From contig NZ_MUKN01000010.1 in assembly GCF_001995175.1 (NCBI RefSeq), forward strand, positions 1 to 64,000: a stretch of 64,000 bases of DNA, in the 5' to 3' direction. Of this stretch, positions 36,838 through 45,819 are shown piece by piece. Positions within the stretch are counted from its first letter, which is position 1. Each line of letters begins with the position of its first letter. The translations under genes were made by a program, and so were the position numbers. This stretch comes from Rathayibacter rhapontici (GTDB lineage: Bacteria > Actinomycetota > Actinomycetes > Actinomycetales > Microbacteriaceae). Below the pieces are notes generated by a model. It was not told the DNA's origin. It did not search any database and was given only the letters and a program-made list of their open reading frames with translations.

Positions 36838-36891
36838 CCGGAAGTGGTTCACGGGTGAACCGGATATACTTTACTCGTGAATCACTTCGGG
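36838..36891. promoter_or_regulatory. Divergent operator region between FUSC and MarR genes
   Basis: A perfect palindrome GGTTCAC-GG-GTGAACC lies at 36846-36861. A wider inverted repeat, CCGGAAGTGGTTCAC (36838-36852) against GTGAATCACTTCGGG (36877-36891), matches at 13 of 15 bases and brackets the -10 box TATACT (36865-36870), which is six bases from the MarR GTG. MarR binding here would block both genes. Confidence 0.7.
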
Positions 36892-37392
36892 AGTCCAGCG
36901 CGCGATGCGGTCGATGAGATCCGCGAGGGCTGGGCGGTGCTGCGGCCCGAGCTCGACACCGAGGCGGTCGACGTGATCGGCCGGCTGATCCGCGCCTCCG
37001 CACTCGTCGTGCGGGCGACGGAGGAGCGGCTCGCCGCCCACGGGCTCACCCGCGGCGAGTTCGACGTGCTGACGACGCTGCGGCGGGCGGGGGAGCCGCG
37101 GTCGCCGAGCGCGCTGCGGACCATCGGGCTCGCCTCCGCTCCCGCGATCACGAAGCGGCTGCACGCGCTCGAGAAGCGCGGGCTCGTCGTGCGCTCGGCG
37201 AACCCGGCCGACGGGCGGGGGGCGCTGATCGCGCTGACCGAGGGCGGCGTCGAGCTGATCGACCGGGCGTTCCCCGAGGTGCTCGCGGTCGAGCGCGAGC
37301 TGCTGGCGGGGGTGTCGTCAGCGCAGCGGGCCGAGGCGGCGCGCGCGCTCCGCGCGGTGCTCGCGAGCGTGGAGTCGGCGCACGAGCGCTGA
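36877..37392 (+). CDS. MarR family transcriptional regulator
   Basis: A 171-residue winged-helix regulator. The DNA-binding unit spans about 48-110: LTRGEFDVLTTLRRAGEPRSPSALRTIGLASAPAITKRLHALEKRGLVVRSANPADGRG, in which the D-x-R-G wing is clear. Flanking helices would form the dimer. It starts at a leaderless GTG, within an inverted repeat that is probably its own operator, so autoregulation is likely. The flanking FUSC-type genes on both sides suggest that it senses a small aromatic compound and controls its efflux. Confidence 0.88.
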   Translation: MNHFGSPARDAVDEIREGWAVLRPELDTEAVDVIGRLIRASALVVRATEERLAAHGLTRGEFDVLTTLRRAGEPRSPSALRTIGLASAPAITKRLHALEKRGLVVRSANPADGRGALIALTEGGVELIDRAFPEVLAVERELLAGVSSAQRAEAARALRAVLASVESAHER

Positions 37393-37423
37393 ACGGGCAC
37401 GGCGTCCGCTCCGGCGCGCTCGC

Positions 37424-37435
37424 TACCGTGGGGGC
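37424..37435 (+). promoter_or_regulatory. -10 box of a leaderless transcript
   Basis: TACCGT at 37424-37429 is followed by six bases and the ATG of the second FUSC-type gene. Confidence 0.55.
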
Positions 37436-38476
37436 ATGCGCCTGACCTCCAGCTTCACCGTGGCCACCCGGCCGCCGCTGCTGCAGCTGGTCAAGACGGC
37501 CGTCGCGACCGTCGTCACCTGGGGCATCGCGGCCGCGGTCTTCCCCGGCACGCTGCCCGTGTTCGGCGCGATCGCGGCGCTGCTCGTCGTCGCGCCCAGC
37601 GTGAACCAGTCGTTCGCGAAGGCGCTCGAGCGCAGCGTCGGCGTGATCCTGGGCGTCGTCCTGGGCTCGGTGATCGGGACGCTGTTCGGCGGCGAGAGCG
37701 TGATCGTGCTGATCGCGATCGTGGCCGCCATCGCGGTGGGCTGGGCGGTGCGGCTGACGCCGGCCTCGGCGGTGCAGATCCCGATCAGCGCGATGCTCGT
37801 GCTCTCGGTCGGCGCGGTCACTCCGAACTACGCGTTCGACCGCATCGTCGAGACCCTCATCGGCGCGGCGGTCGGAGTCGTCGTCAACGGGCTCCTCGTG
37901 CCGCCGGTCGCGCTCGGGCCCGCCGAGAGGGCGGTCGGCGACCTCACCGCGCAGCTCGCCGCGGCGCTCGACGACCTCGGCGACGCCCTCCAGACGCCGG
38001 TGGAGCGGCGACGCCTCGACGAGCTGCTGATCAACGCGCGGCTGCTGCAGACCATGCAGGTGAAGGCCGAGGCGGCGATCGTCACGGGCGAGGAGTCGCT
38101 CCGCCTGAATCCGCGCCGCTCCGCCCACCGCGACCGGCTCGAGGCGCTCGACTCCGTCACTCCGCGGCTCGGCCGGATCGTCACGCGCGTGCGCGGGATG
38201 ACCCGCACGGTGCACGACCTGTACGACGTGGAGCTGGTGCGCGAGCCCACCATCGCCGACATCGCGGTGCAGCTGCACCGCGCGGCGCACGATCTGCGGC
38301 TGCTCGTGCAGTCGGCGGTCGACGTACCGGAGCCGGAGATCATCACCGACGAGCTGCCCGCGCTGACGGCGCCGCTGGTCATCGCGACGCCGCATCCCGA
38401 GCACTGGATCCTCGTGGGGGCGCTCGCCGAGGACCTGCGCCGGATCCGCGAGGAGATCGTGGGCGAGGATTCCTGA
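37436..38476 (+). CDS. FUSC family / aromatic acid exporter-type membrane protein
   Basis: A 346-residue protein. The N-terminal half has about six helices (20-150), including AIAALLVVAPSVNQSFAKALERSVGVILGVVLGSVIG, a pattern shared by FUSC and ArAE proteins. The C-terminal half is a long helical cytoplasmic domain with many Arg/Glu/Leu residues. It lacks the second membrane block of the 35755 gene, so it may work as a homodimer. It follows the marR gene by 43 bases but has its own promoter. Confidence 0.75.
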   Translation: MRLTSSFTVATRPPLLQLVKTAVATVVTWGIAAAVFPGTLPVFGAIAALLVVAPSVNQSFAKALERSVGVILGVVLGSVIGTLFGGESVIVLIAIVAAIAVGWAVRLTPASAVQIPISAMLVLSVGAVTPNYAFDRIVETLIGAAVGVVVNGLLVPPVALGPAERAVGDLTAQLAAALDDLGDALQTPVERRRLDELLINARLLQTMQVKAEAAIVTGEESLRLNPRRSAHRDRLEALDSVTPRLGRIVTRVRGMTRTVHDLYDVELVREPTIADIAVQLHRAAHDLRLLVQSAVDVPEPEIITDELPALTAPLVIATPHPEHWILVGALAEDLRRIREEIVGEDS

Positions 38477-38485
38477 GCGTCGTAC

Positions 38486-39553
38486 TTAGGCGTCGTCGCG
38501 CAGCGCGGCCGGATCGGTCGCCTCGGCGTGCTGCGTCTTGCCCTCGGCGATGAGCGAGTCGTCGTCGGTGAGGATGCCGACCAGCTCGGTCACCCGGCCG
38601 CGGGCGGCGCCGAGCGGATCGGCGATCGGGGCGTCCTCCTCGGAGCGGTCGATCTCGGCGTCGGGGTAGCGCTTCAGCCCGGCCTCGTCGCGATCGGGCT
38701 GCGGGGCCCGGGCGTGCTCGACGCACAGTCGCGCGACCTCCTCGGCGTGCGCGTGCATGACGGAGTGGGCGGCGCCGGGGATCTCCCACGCGCGGGAGTG
38801 CGGCATCGACTCCGCCAGCTCCTCGATCCACTCCTGCGGCACGAGGCGGTCGTGCTCGCCGCGGATGAGGAGGGCCGATGCGCGGATCCGCGGCACGGTG
38901 TCCTCGATCGGGTAGTGCATCATCTCGGGCAGCACACGCGAGAACCAGCGCGGGCCGCAGAGCAGATAGGCGCCGACGGCGAGCAGGGCCACCCGGCGAG
39001 GCTCGCGGAGGCTCGACTGCGCGAAGCGGAGGCCCGCGATCGGCACGCGGCGCTCGTGCCGGTTCATCACAGGGCCCAGCAGCACGATCGTGGTGAGCTC
39101 GGGGCGCTGAGCGGCCAGCTCGGCGACGACCTGCGTGCCCATGGAGTGGCCGAGGACGACCGGATCTTTCAGGCCCAGCTCGTCGATCACCCGCCCGACG
39201 AGCGCGGCGTAGTCGGGGATGCTCATGTGCCGGGCGTGCGGCGGGTGCGGGACGCCGCCGAAGCCCGGCAGATCGAGGGCGTGCACGGGGCCGAACTCGT
39301 TGAGCGCGGGCGCGAGGCGCTCGAAGTACGTGGCCGCGACTCCGATGCCCGGGACCAGGACGAAGGTGCGCTCGCCGGTGCGGCCGACCGTGCTGACCCG
39401 GGCCCAGACGTCCTCGTGGCGGACGCGCTGCACCGAGACGTCGGTGCGCCTGTAGCGACGGCGCGGATCGCGGCGACGGGAGCGGGCGGTGGCGACAGCG
39501 TCGCGGAGGCGGGCGCGGACGCCGAGGGCGAGCGAGGGGAGGCCTCGGGGCAC
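38486..39553 (-). CDS. Alpha/beta hydrolase
   Basis: A 355-residue protein with a basic N-terminal extension and a typical hydrolase core. FVLVPGIGVAATYFERLAP is the oxyanion region, LDLPGFGG follows, and VLGHSMGTQVVAEL carries the nucleophile serine (about residue 137). The acid is in IRGEHDRLVP and the histidine in IPGAAHSVMHAHAEEVA. A 75-residue acidic tail is unusual. GAAGGAGG seven bases before the GTG fixes the start. Substrate is unknown. Confidence 0.8.
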   Translation of the reverse strand: MPRGLPSLALGVRARLRDAVATARSRRRDPRRRYRRTDVSVQRVRHEDVWARVSTVGRTGERTFVLVPGIGVAATYFERLAPALNEFGPVHALDLPGFGGVPHPPHARHMSIPDYAALVGRVIDELGLKDPVVLGHSMGTQVVAELAAQRPELTTIVLLGPVMNRHERRVPIAGLRFAQSSLREPRRVALLAVGAYLLCGPRWFSRVLPEMMHYPIEDTVPRIRASALLIRGEHDRLVPQEWIEELAESMPHSRAWEIPGAAHSVMHAHAEEVARLCVEHARAPQPDRDEAGLKRYPDAEIDRSEEDAPIADPLGAARGRVTELVGILTDDDSLIAEGKTQHAEATDPAALRDDA

Positions 39554-39614
39554 GGAGCGCCTCCTTCGATCAGGGGTGAGTGGTCGGAGCGAGCCTAGAT
39601 GCTCGCCCGAGCGC

Positions 39615-40142
39615 TCAGATCAGCATGTCCTCCGAACGGTGGAGGATCAGCCGTGCCGGGCCGAGGCGGAGGACGCCGTTGCCCAGCGGTGCGGTCCGCA
39701 CGCCGCCTCGCCGTCGCAGCGCCTTATGGGCGCCGGGGGCGAGCGCGACATCCAGCCACGCGCACGGGTTGGCGGGACGGCCGCCCTGGAACTCGATCCG
39801 CTGGTCGTCCTGCTCGAGGGCGAACGTGCGGCCGGCGAGGGCGTCGACGTCGGCACCGCGCAGGGTGATGTTCCGGCGCGCGTCGGCGGGGTCGAACGGC
39901 CCCGCACCGAGCTCGGCGGCCGCGTGCTCGAGCGATTCGATCGCGAACAGGGTGATCGCGGCCGTCCGGTGCGCCCGCTGCGCGAAGAAGCGGTCGCCGA
40001 CGATGCCGAGCCCGGCGCGGATCTCGATGCGGTCGGGCTGCTCGTTGCCCTCGAACGGGATCGCCCCGTCGGCGGGCCGGCCCTCGTAGCGGTGGAGCGG
40101 CGACACGACGAACCGCACGATCTCGATCGAGGCGGCTTCCAT
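39615..40142 (-). CDS. MOSC domain-containing protein
   Basis: A 175-residue MOSC-domain protein. Such proteins bind molybdenum cofactor or carry sulfur with a conserved cysteine. VGDRFFAQ, AITLFAIESLEHAAAELG, RRNITLRGADVDALAGRTFAL and NPCAWLD (with the cysteine) follow the family order. The stand-alone form resembles YiiM-type proteins, which reduce N-hydroxylated compounds, but that activity is inferred. The ATG at 40142 is chosen because TAGCGT lies seven bases before it. Confidence 0.82.
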   Translation of the reverse strand: MEAASIEIVRFVVSPLHRYEGRPADGAIPFEGNEQPDRIEIRAGLGIVGDRFFAQRAHRTAAITLFAIESLEHAAAELGAGPFDPADARRNITLRGADVDALAGRTFALEQDDQRIEFQGGRPANPCAWLDVALAPGAHKALRRRGGVRTAPLGNGVLRLGPARLILHRSEDMLI

Positions 40143-40155
40143 GCGCTCCACGCTA
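40143..40155 (-). promoter_or_regulatory. -10 box of a leaderless MOSC transcript
   Basis: On the minus strand TAGCGT (40155-40150) is followed by seven bases and the ATG at 40142. An upstream GTG at 40151 overlaps the -10 box and so is unlikely to be the start. Confidence 0.55.
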
Positions 40156-40247
40156 CGCGGGCTCAGCCCGGGGTGGGTGAGGGAACCCGGATGGTCGAGA
40201 CAGCCAGGTGCAGCGGGACGCCTCGACCGTCCGGGGTTCCCTCGAGC

Positions 40248-40299
40248 ACCGGGTGCGGCGCGCCGGGTGCGGCGCGCCGGGTGCGGCGCGCCGGGTCGG
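40248..40299. repeat. 14-bp GC tandem repeat
   Basis: CGCCGGGTGCGGCG occurs at 40261-40274 and 40275-40288, with partial copies on both sides (40248-40260 and 40289-40299). It lies between the stop of the aldehyde dehydrogenase gene and the MOSC gene and contains overlapping GGCGCGCC palindromes. It may help end transcription of the operon, which has no other clear terminator. Confidence 0.75.
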
Positions 40300-40325
40300 C
40301 CACCGCTCCGGAGCCCGCCGGAGGC

Positions 40326-41740
40326 TCACGCGATGTACACGCCGTCGACCCGCCGCGGGACGCCCAGCGGGTTGCCCTCGCGCAGGGCGAGCGGCAGCAG
40401 GCGCTCCGGAGCGTCCTGGAACGCGACCGGGCGCTGGAAGCGGCGGACCGCCGTCGCTCCGACCGAGGTGTGCTGCGAGGTGGTCGCCGGCCACGGCCCT
40501 CCGTGCTGCTGCGCCCACGAGACGGCGACGCCCGTCGCCAGCCGGCGAAGAGCACCCGGCCGCTGCGGTCGACGAGCGCGGCGAGCACGTCGTCGACGTC
40601 GTCGTCGGACTCGGAGTGGAGGGTCGCGGTGAGCGAGCCCTCGAGTCCGTCGAGAGCGGCGAGCAGGTCGTCGCGCTCGCCGTAGCGCACGAGCAGCGTG
40701 GCCGGGCCGAAGACCTCGGCGCCGAGCACCTCGTGCTGCTCGACGAACACGGCGCTGTCGACGGCGTAGACGCCGGGGCTGCCGGCGCCGGAGGAGGCGA
40801 GCAGCGTCTGCACGCCCTCGACCCCGGCCAGCGCGGTCGAGCCCTGGACGAATCCGTCGGCGATCGATCCGGTCAGCATGGTCGCGGCCGGCGCGGTGAC
40901 GGCCGAGGGCAGGGCCCGCTCGAGAGCGGAGCCCTCCGGCACGAAGACGATGCCCGGCTTGGTGCAGAACTGGCCGGCCCCGAGCGTGAAGGAGCCCGCG
41001 AGCCCTGCGGCGAGCTCGCCTCCGCGCGCCGCGTCGGCGGCGGCGGTCACGACGACCGGGTTCGCGCTGCCCAGCTCGCCGAAGAACGGGATCGGAGCGG
41101 GTCGCGCGGCGGCCCGGTCGGCCAGCGCGCGGCCCCCGCGGACGGATCCCGTGAACGCGGCGGCGGTGATGCCGGGGTGCTCGACGAGGTCGATCCCCTC
41201 CTGGTACCCCTCGACCATGCCGAAGAGCCCGGTCGGAGCGCCCGCGGCGGCGAGCGCCTCCGTGACGATCGCGGCCGTGCGGAGCGACGTGCGCGGGTGG
41301 CCCGGGTGCGCCTTCACCACGACGGGGCAGCCGACGGCGAGGGCCGACGCGGTGTCGCCGCCCGCCACCGAGAAGGCGAACGGGAAGTTCGACGCGGCGT
41401 ACACCGCGACCGGGCCCAGCGGCACGAGCACCCGCCGGAGGTCGGGACGGGGCGGGGTGGTCGTGGCGTCGGCGTGGTCGACGACGGCCTCGAGGTACGA
41501 GCCCTCCTGCACGACGGACGCGAACAGCCGCAGCTGCGCGGTGGTGCGGGCGACCTCTCCGGGCAGGCGCGGCGAGCCCAGGTGGGTCTCGGCGTCGGCC
41601 AGGGCGACGAGCTCGGCCGAGGCGGCGTCGAGGGCGTCGGCGACGGCGACGAGCCAGCCCGCGCGCTCGGCGTCCGAGGCGCGGCGGGCCGCGGGGGCCG
41701 CGGCGACGGCCGCCCGGACGGCGGAGTCCACGGCGCTCAC
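40326..41740 (-). CDS. 2-oxoglutarate semialdehyde dehydrogenase-like aldehyde dehydrogenase, frameshifted as read
   Basis: An NAD(P)-dependent aldehyde dehydrogenase of about 471 residues after repair. [13 protein letters not shown] binds the cofactor, [13 protein letters not shown] carries the general base Glu, and [14 protein letters not shown] the catalytic Cys. These variants ([15 protein letters not shown]) are typical of 2,5-dioxopentanoate (alpha-ketoglutarate semialdehyde) dehydrogenases. One base is missing at 40534-40538, where [21 protein letters not shown] should follow GRVLFA. It overlaps the kdgD stop by three bases (GTGA) and performs the last step, making 2-oxoglutarate. Confidence 0.87.
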
Positions 41741-42675
41741 GCGACCATCTCCCGCGCGGTCTCGAGCAGCCCGGAGAGCACCGACAGCTGCGCCGGCGAC
41801 GGATCCACGAGGGGCGCGCGCACGGATCCGGCGTCGATCCCGCCGAGCCGCACGCCCGCCTTGATCAGCGAGACGGCGAACCCCGGTGTGGTGTCGCGCA
41901 GCTGGATCAGCGGAGTGTAGAAGCCGTCGAGCAGGCGGCGCTGCACGGCGACGTCGCCGTCGCGGTAGGCGGCGTAGAAGGCGAGCGCGATGTCCGGCGC
42001 CATCGCGAAGACGGCGGAGGAGTAGAGCGGCACGCCGATGGCGCGGTACGCGGCCTGGCTGGCCTCGGCCGTGAGCAGTCCGTTGAAGAACTGCACGTCC
42101 TCGCGGCCGACGCGGGCGGCCAGGTTCACGAACTGCTGGGCGAGCGCGATGTCGCCGACCCCGTCCTTGATGCCGACGAGGGTCGGCAGGGCGAGCAGGC
42201 GCTCGGCGGTGCGGAGGCTGAAGGCCGCGGTGCCGCGGTGGTAGGCGATCAGCGGCAGCGCGGTGGACGCGGCGAGCTGCTCGACGTAGCGCGCGATGCC
42301 CTCCTGCGGCCCGCGCACCAGGTACGGCGGCAGGATCAGCAGGCCGTCGACGCCGCTCTCCTCGGCCGCTTGGATGCAGGCGCGGGCGTGGCCGAGCGGA
42401 CCGCCGACTCCGGCGATCACCGGCACGCGACCGGCGGTGGCCTCGACTCCGGTGCGCACGGTCGTGGCGTACTCGTCGATGCCGAGAGCGTGGAACTCGC
42501 CCGTCCCGCAGGCGATGAAGACGCCGCCGGCTCCGGCCGAGACTCCTCCGCCCACGTGCGCGGCCAGCGCCTCGACGTCGACGCGGTCGTGCTCGTCGAA
42601 CGGGGTGACGGGGAAGAAGAGGACGCCGTCCAGAGCGCGGACGCCCCCGGGTGCCTCGGTGGTCGCGTCGGTCAT
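41737..42675 (-). CDS. kdgD: 5-dehydro-4-deoxyglucarate dehydratase
   Basis: A DapA-superfamily TIM barrel of 312 residues that dehydrates and decarboxylates 5-keto-4-deoxyglucarate to 2-oxoglutarate semialdehyde. [47 protein letters not shown] (the Tyr near 145-150) and [11 protein letters not shown] (the Schiff-base Lys) are as expected for KdgD. An ATG at 42702 overlaps the gudD stop, but GAGGAG eight bases before the ATG at 42675 makes the shorter start likelier. It lies between the dehydratase and the dehydrogenase of the same pathway. Confidence 0.88.
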   Translation of the reverse strand: MTDATTEAPGGVRALDGVLFFPVTPFDEHDRVDVEALAAHVGGGVSAGAGGVFIACGTGEFHALGIDEYATTVRTGVEATAGRVPVIAGVGGPLGHARACIQAAEESGVDGLLILPPYLVRGPQEGIARYVEQLAASTALPLIAYHRGTAAFSLRTAERLLALPTLVGIKDGVGDIALAQQFVNLAARVGREDVQFFNGLLTAEASQAAYRAIGVPLYSSAVFAMAPDIALAFYAAYRDGDVAVQRRLLDGFYTPLIQLRDTTPGFAVSLIKAGVRLGGIDAGSVRAPLVDPSPAQLSVLSGLLETAREMVA

Positions 42676-42701
42676 CGGGGTGCTCCTCGTGAGGGTGGTC
42701 A

Positions 42702-43951
42702 TCAGAACCTCGGCAGGGTGGGGTCGTAGGTGGGATCGATGCGGCGCATATAGCCGGTGTCGTCGCGGCGGCTGCGTCCGGACTCGAGGAAGACGCGGTG
42801 CTGGCGCTCGAGCGCCTCCTCGTCGAGCTCGACACCGAGGCCGGGGCCCCTGGGCACGACGATGTCGCCGTCGACGATCTCGAGGGCTCCGGGCCGGACG
42901 ATGTCGTCGCCCCGGTTCCACGGGTAGTGGGTGTCGCAGGCGTAGCTGAGCTCGGGGCTCGCCGCGGCGACGTGCGTCATGGCCGCGAGGGAGATGCCCA
43001 GGTGCGAGTTCGAGTGCATCGACATCCCGATGCCGAACGTCTCGCAGATCGCGCCGAGCTCGCGGGTGTGCCGCAGTCCGCCCCAGTAGTGGTGGTCCGA
43101 GAGCACGATCTGCACCGCGCCCTTCGCCACCGCCTCGGGGATGTGCTCGAACGCGACGACGCACATGTTGGTCGCGAGCGGGAGGCCGGCGCCCGGAGCG
43201 ACCGCGGCCATGCCGTCGATGCCGAGGACCGGGTCCTCGAAGTACTCGAGCACGTCGCGCAGCTCGTCGCGACGTGGAGGGCGGTCTCGACGGTCCACGC
43301 GCCGTTCGGGTCGATGCGGAGCGGGTAGCCGGGGAACGCCTCGGCGAGCGCGCGGATCGCGGCGATCTCCTGCTCCGGGGCGAAGACGCCCGCCTTGAGC
43401 TTGATCGAGCGGAAGCCGTAGCGGTCGATCAGCTGCCGGGCCTGGCGGACGATGCCGTCGGGGTCGAGCGCCTCGCCCCACTCGTCGGCCGGGACGTCGC
43501 TCCCGCCGTCGAGATCGGGATGCGCGGCCCACTTGTAGAAGAGGTACGCGCTGTAGGGCACGCGGTCGCGCGCCGCTCCGCCCAGGAGATCGACGACGGG
43601 CAGGCCGACGAGGTGCCCCTGCGCGTCGTGGCAGGCCACCTCGACGATCGAGAAGACGGTGCGCTGCTCGCGCCGGGCCAGGTCCCGCTCGTCGTGCAGC
43701 AGCGCGGCGCTGATCGCGCGCTCGATGCCCACGAGGTCGAAGACGCTGCGGCCGATGACGGCGGAGCGCACGCGCTGGAGCCGGTCGAGGACGACCGCTC
43801 CGCCCGTGCCCTCGCCGAGGCCGATCACTCCGCCGTCGACGACGAGCTGGAGGATCGTGCGCAGCGCGAGCGGCTCGTGCACGCCGTCGGAGTTGAGCAG
43901 CGGAGGATCGCGGAAGGCGATGGGGGTGATGAGGAGATCGCGGATGATCAC
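42702..43951 (-). CDS. gudD: Glucarate dehydratase (enolase superfamily), frameshifted as read
   Basis: GudD removes water from D-glucarate to give 5-keto-4-deoxyglucarate. Repair gives about 416 residues. The catalytic KLKAG (K-x-K), metal ligands in RIDPNGAW and YFEDPVLG, and HSNSHLGIS with the second catalytic His follow the glucarate dehydratase order, as does the end GPGLGVELD...RRDDTGYM. One base is missing at 43266-43270; the frame should read HVADELRDVLEYFEDP. It follows the permease gene closely and precedes kdgD. Action on galactarate or both epimers cannot be excluded. Confidence 0.87.
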
Positions 43952-43957
43952 GGCGGA

Positions 43958-44860
43958 CTAGCCCTTCGTTGCGCCGGAGGTGATGCCACGGATCAGCGAC
44001 TTCTGCATGAGCAGGTAGATGACCAGGCTGGGGAGGAGTGCGAGGAGCGCGCCGACCAGGAGGACGCCCGTGCCGACCTGCGCATCGACGCGCAGGATGC
44101 TCAGGGCCACGGTGAGCGTGTAGTCGTCCGGGGAGTCGGCGGCGATGAGCGGGAGCAGGTACTGGTCCCAGATCATCATGAAGCCGAAGATCGTCACGAC
44201 GCCGAGCACCGGCGTGCACAGCGGCAGGATGATCTGCCACAGCATCCGGAGCTCGCCGATGCCGTCCAGGCGGGCGGCCTCCTCGATCTCGTCGGGGATC
44301 TCCTTCATGAACTCGGTCATGAGCAGGATCGAGAAGCCCCAGACGGCGACCGGGAGGATCACGCCGAACGGAGTGCCGCGGAGGCTGATGCCCAGCAGCG
44401 GCACGTCGCCGATGACCTGCGAGAGCGGCACGGCGATGACCTCCTCCGGCAGCATCATCGTGAGCAGGAACAGCAGCAGCACGAACGACTGACCGCGGAA
44501 GCGGTGCCGGGCCAGCGCGTACGCGGCGAGGATCGACACGGCGATCTGCAGCACCAGCCCGCCGCCGACGATGACGAGCGAGTTGAGGAAGTAGCCCCAC
44601 ACGCCCTTCTCGGTCGCGACGCGGAACGGCTCGAGCGAGGGCGCGGCCGGGAACAGGCTGAGGCTCGTGGAGTCGGCGTTGGAGTCGAAGGCGCCCGACA
44701 GGATCGTGACGAACGGCACGGCGAAGATCACGACGATCAGCGCGCAGAGCGCGAAGCGGACGACGTTCGAGACGGAGAAGCCGGGGCGCCAGCCGATCGC
44801 GCTGTCGAACTGCGTGTTCTGCGCGGTGCTGCGTGCGCGGCGCGGCGAGAGGGCGGTCAT
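43958..44860 (-). CDS. Carbohydrate ABC transporter permease (MalG type)
   Basis: A 300-residue inner-membrane permease with six helices. The ATPase-docking EAA loop is EIEEAARLDGIGELRMLWQIILPL. It starts with ATG overlapping the TGA of the partner permease (ATGA) and ends six bases before gudD. With the 44857 gene and the 45816 lipoprotein it forms a CUT1-type importer without its own ATPase, presumably sharing a genome-wide MsiK-type ATPase. The operon context suggests a uronic or aldaric acid, or an oligouronide, as substrate. Confidence 0.9.
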   Translation of the reverse strand: MTALSPRRARSTAQNTQFDSAIGWRPGFSVSNVVRFALCALIVVIFAVPFVTILSGAFDSNADSTSLSLFPAAPSLEPFRVATEKGVWGYFLNSLVIVGGGLVLQIAVSILAAYALARHRFRGQSFVLLLFLLTMMLPEEVIAVPLSQVIGDVPLLGISLRGTPFGVILPVAVWGFSILLMTEFMKEIPDEIEEAARLDGIGELRMLWQIILPLCTPVLGVVTIFGFMMIWDQYLLPLIAADSPDDYTLTVALSILRVDAQVGTGVLLVGALLALLPSLVIYLLMQKSLIRGITSGATKG

Positions 44861-45819
44861 GCGGACGCCTTCCGGTTCGAGAGGGTGCGGACCACGACGG
44901 TGAGCACGAGGGTGGCGACGAGGAGGAGGACGGAGGCGGCCGAGGCGACGCCGAGGTCGTTCGCCTGGAAGCCGAGCGAGTAGACCCGGGTCATCCAGAC
45001 CTCGGTGCTGCCGGCCGGGCCGCCGCCGGTGAGCACGTACACCTCGGTGAAGGTGCGCAGGCTCCGGATGGCCGCGAGGGTGAGGACCACCGAGACGGCG
45101 GGACGCAGCGCCGGCAGCACGATGAAGCGCAGGCGCTGGCGCACGCTCACCCCGTCGAGGGCGGCGGACTCGTAGAGGGTGCGGTCGATGCCGGTGAGCC
45201 CCGCCAGGATGATGACCATGTTGTAGGGGGCGCCGGTCCAGATCCCGACGACCGCGATGTAGCCCAGCGCCGTGGACGGATCGCTGAGGAACTGCTGCGG
45301 CGGGACTCCGAGGAGCCCCAGGGCCTGGTTGAGGAAGCCCGACTCGGTCGGGAAGTAGAGGATGCGCCAGATCTCGCCGACGACCGCGAGGGCCGTGACG
45401 ACCGGGAGGAAGACGGCGGTGCGGACGAACCACAGGCGGCGGGCCTGGCCCTCGAGCAGGAGGGCGAGCACCGCGCCGAAGACGAGGGCCCCGAGTGTCT
45501 GCACGAGGCCGAGCACCACGGTGTGGCCCAGCGCGTCGCGGAAGCGGCTGTCCGAGAGCACGCGGACGTAGTTGTCGGCGCCGACGAAGACGTCGCCGAG
45601 GAACGGCTGCACCTTGACGGTGCTCATCCGGAAGCCCTCGATCATCGGATAGAACTTGAACACCAGGCCCAGCAGCAGGCCCGGCGCCAGGAACGCCCAG
45701 GGGATCAGCCACCGGGCGGTCCAGGGGCGGCGGCGGGCCGCGGGCCGCCCGGCCCGGGAGCGCTGAGGCTCCCGAGCGGGCGGTCCTGCGACCGCGCCGG
45801 TGACGAGGGGGGCTGTCAC
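44857..45819 (-). CDS. Carbohydrate ABC transporter permease (MalF type)
   Basis: A 320-residue permease with an Arg/Pro-rich N-terminus and six helices from about residue 38. ESAALDGVSVRQRLRFIVLPALRP is the EAA loop, and YNMVIILAGLTGI precedes it. The GTG start overlaps the TGA of the binding-protein gene, so the three transporter genes are translationally coupled. Confidence 0.9.
   Translation of the reverse strand: MTAPLVTGAVAGPPAREPQRSRAGRPAARRRPWTARWLIPWAFLAPGLLLGLVFKFYPMIEGFRMSTVKVQPFLGDVFVGADNYVRVLSDSRFRDALGHTVVLGLVQTLGALVFGAVLALLLEGQARRLWFVRTAVFLPVVTALAVVGEIWRILYFPTESGFLNQALGLLGVPPQQFLSDPSTALGYIAVVGIWTGAPYNMVIILAGLTGIDRTLYESAALDGVSVRQRLRFIVLPALRPAVSVVLTLAAIRSLRTFTEVYVLTGGGPAGSTEVWMTRVYSLGFQANDLGVASAASVLLLVATLVLTVVVRTLSNRKASA

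Noticed and set aside
36799-36852. GTG at 36852 as the start of the FUSC protein
   Set aside because: It lies inside the operator palindrome and has no -10 box at the usual spacing, while the ATG at 36798 has GAGGA five bases upstream. It remains a possible alternative start.
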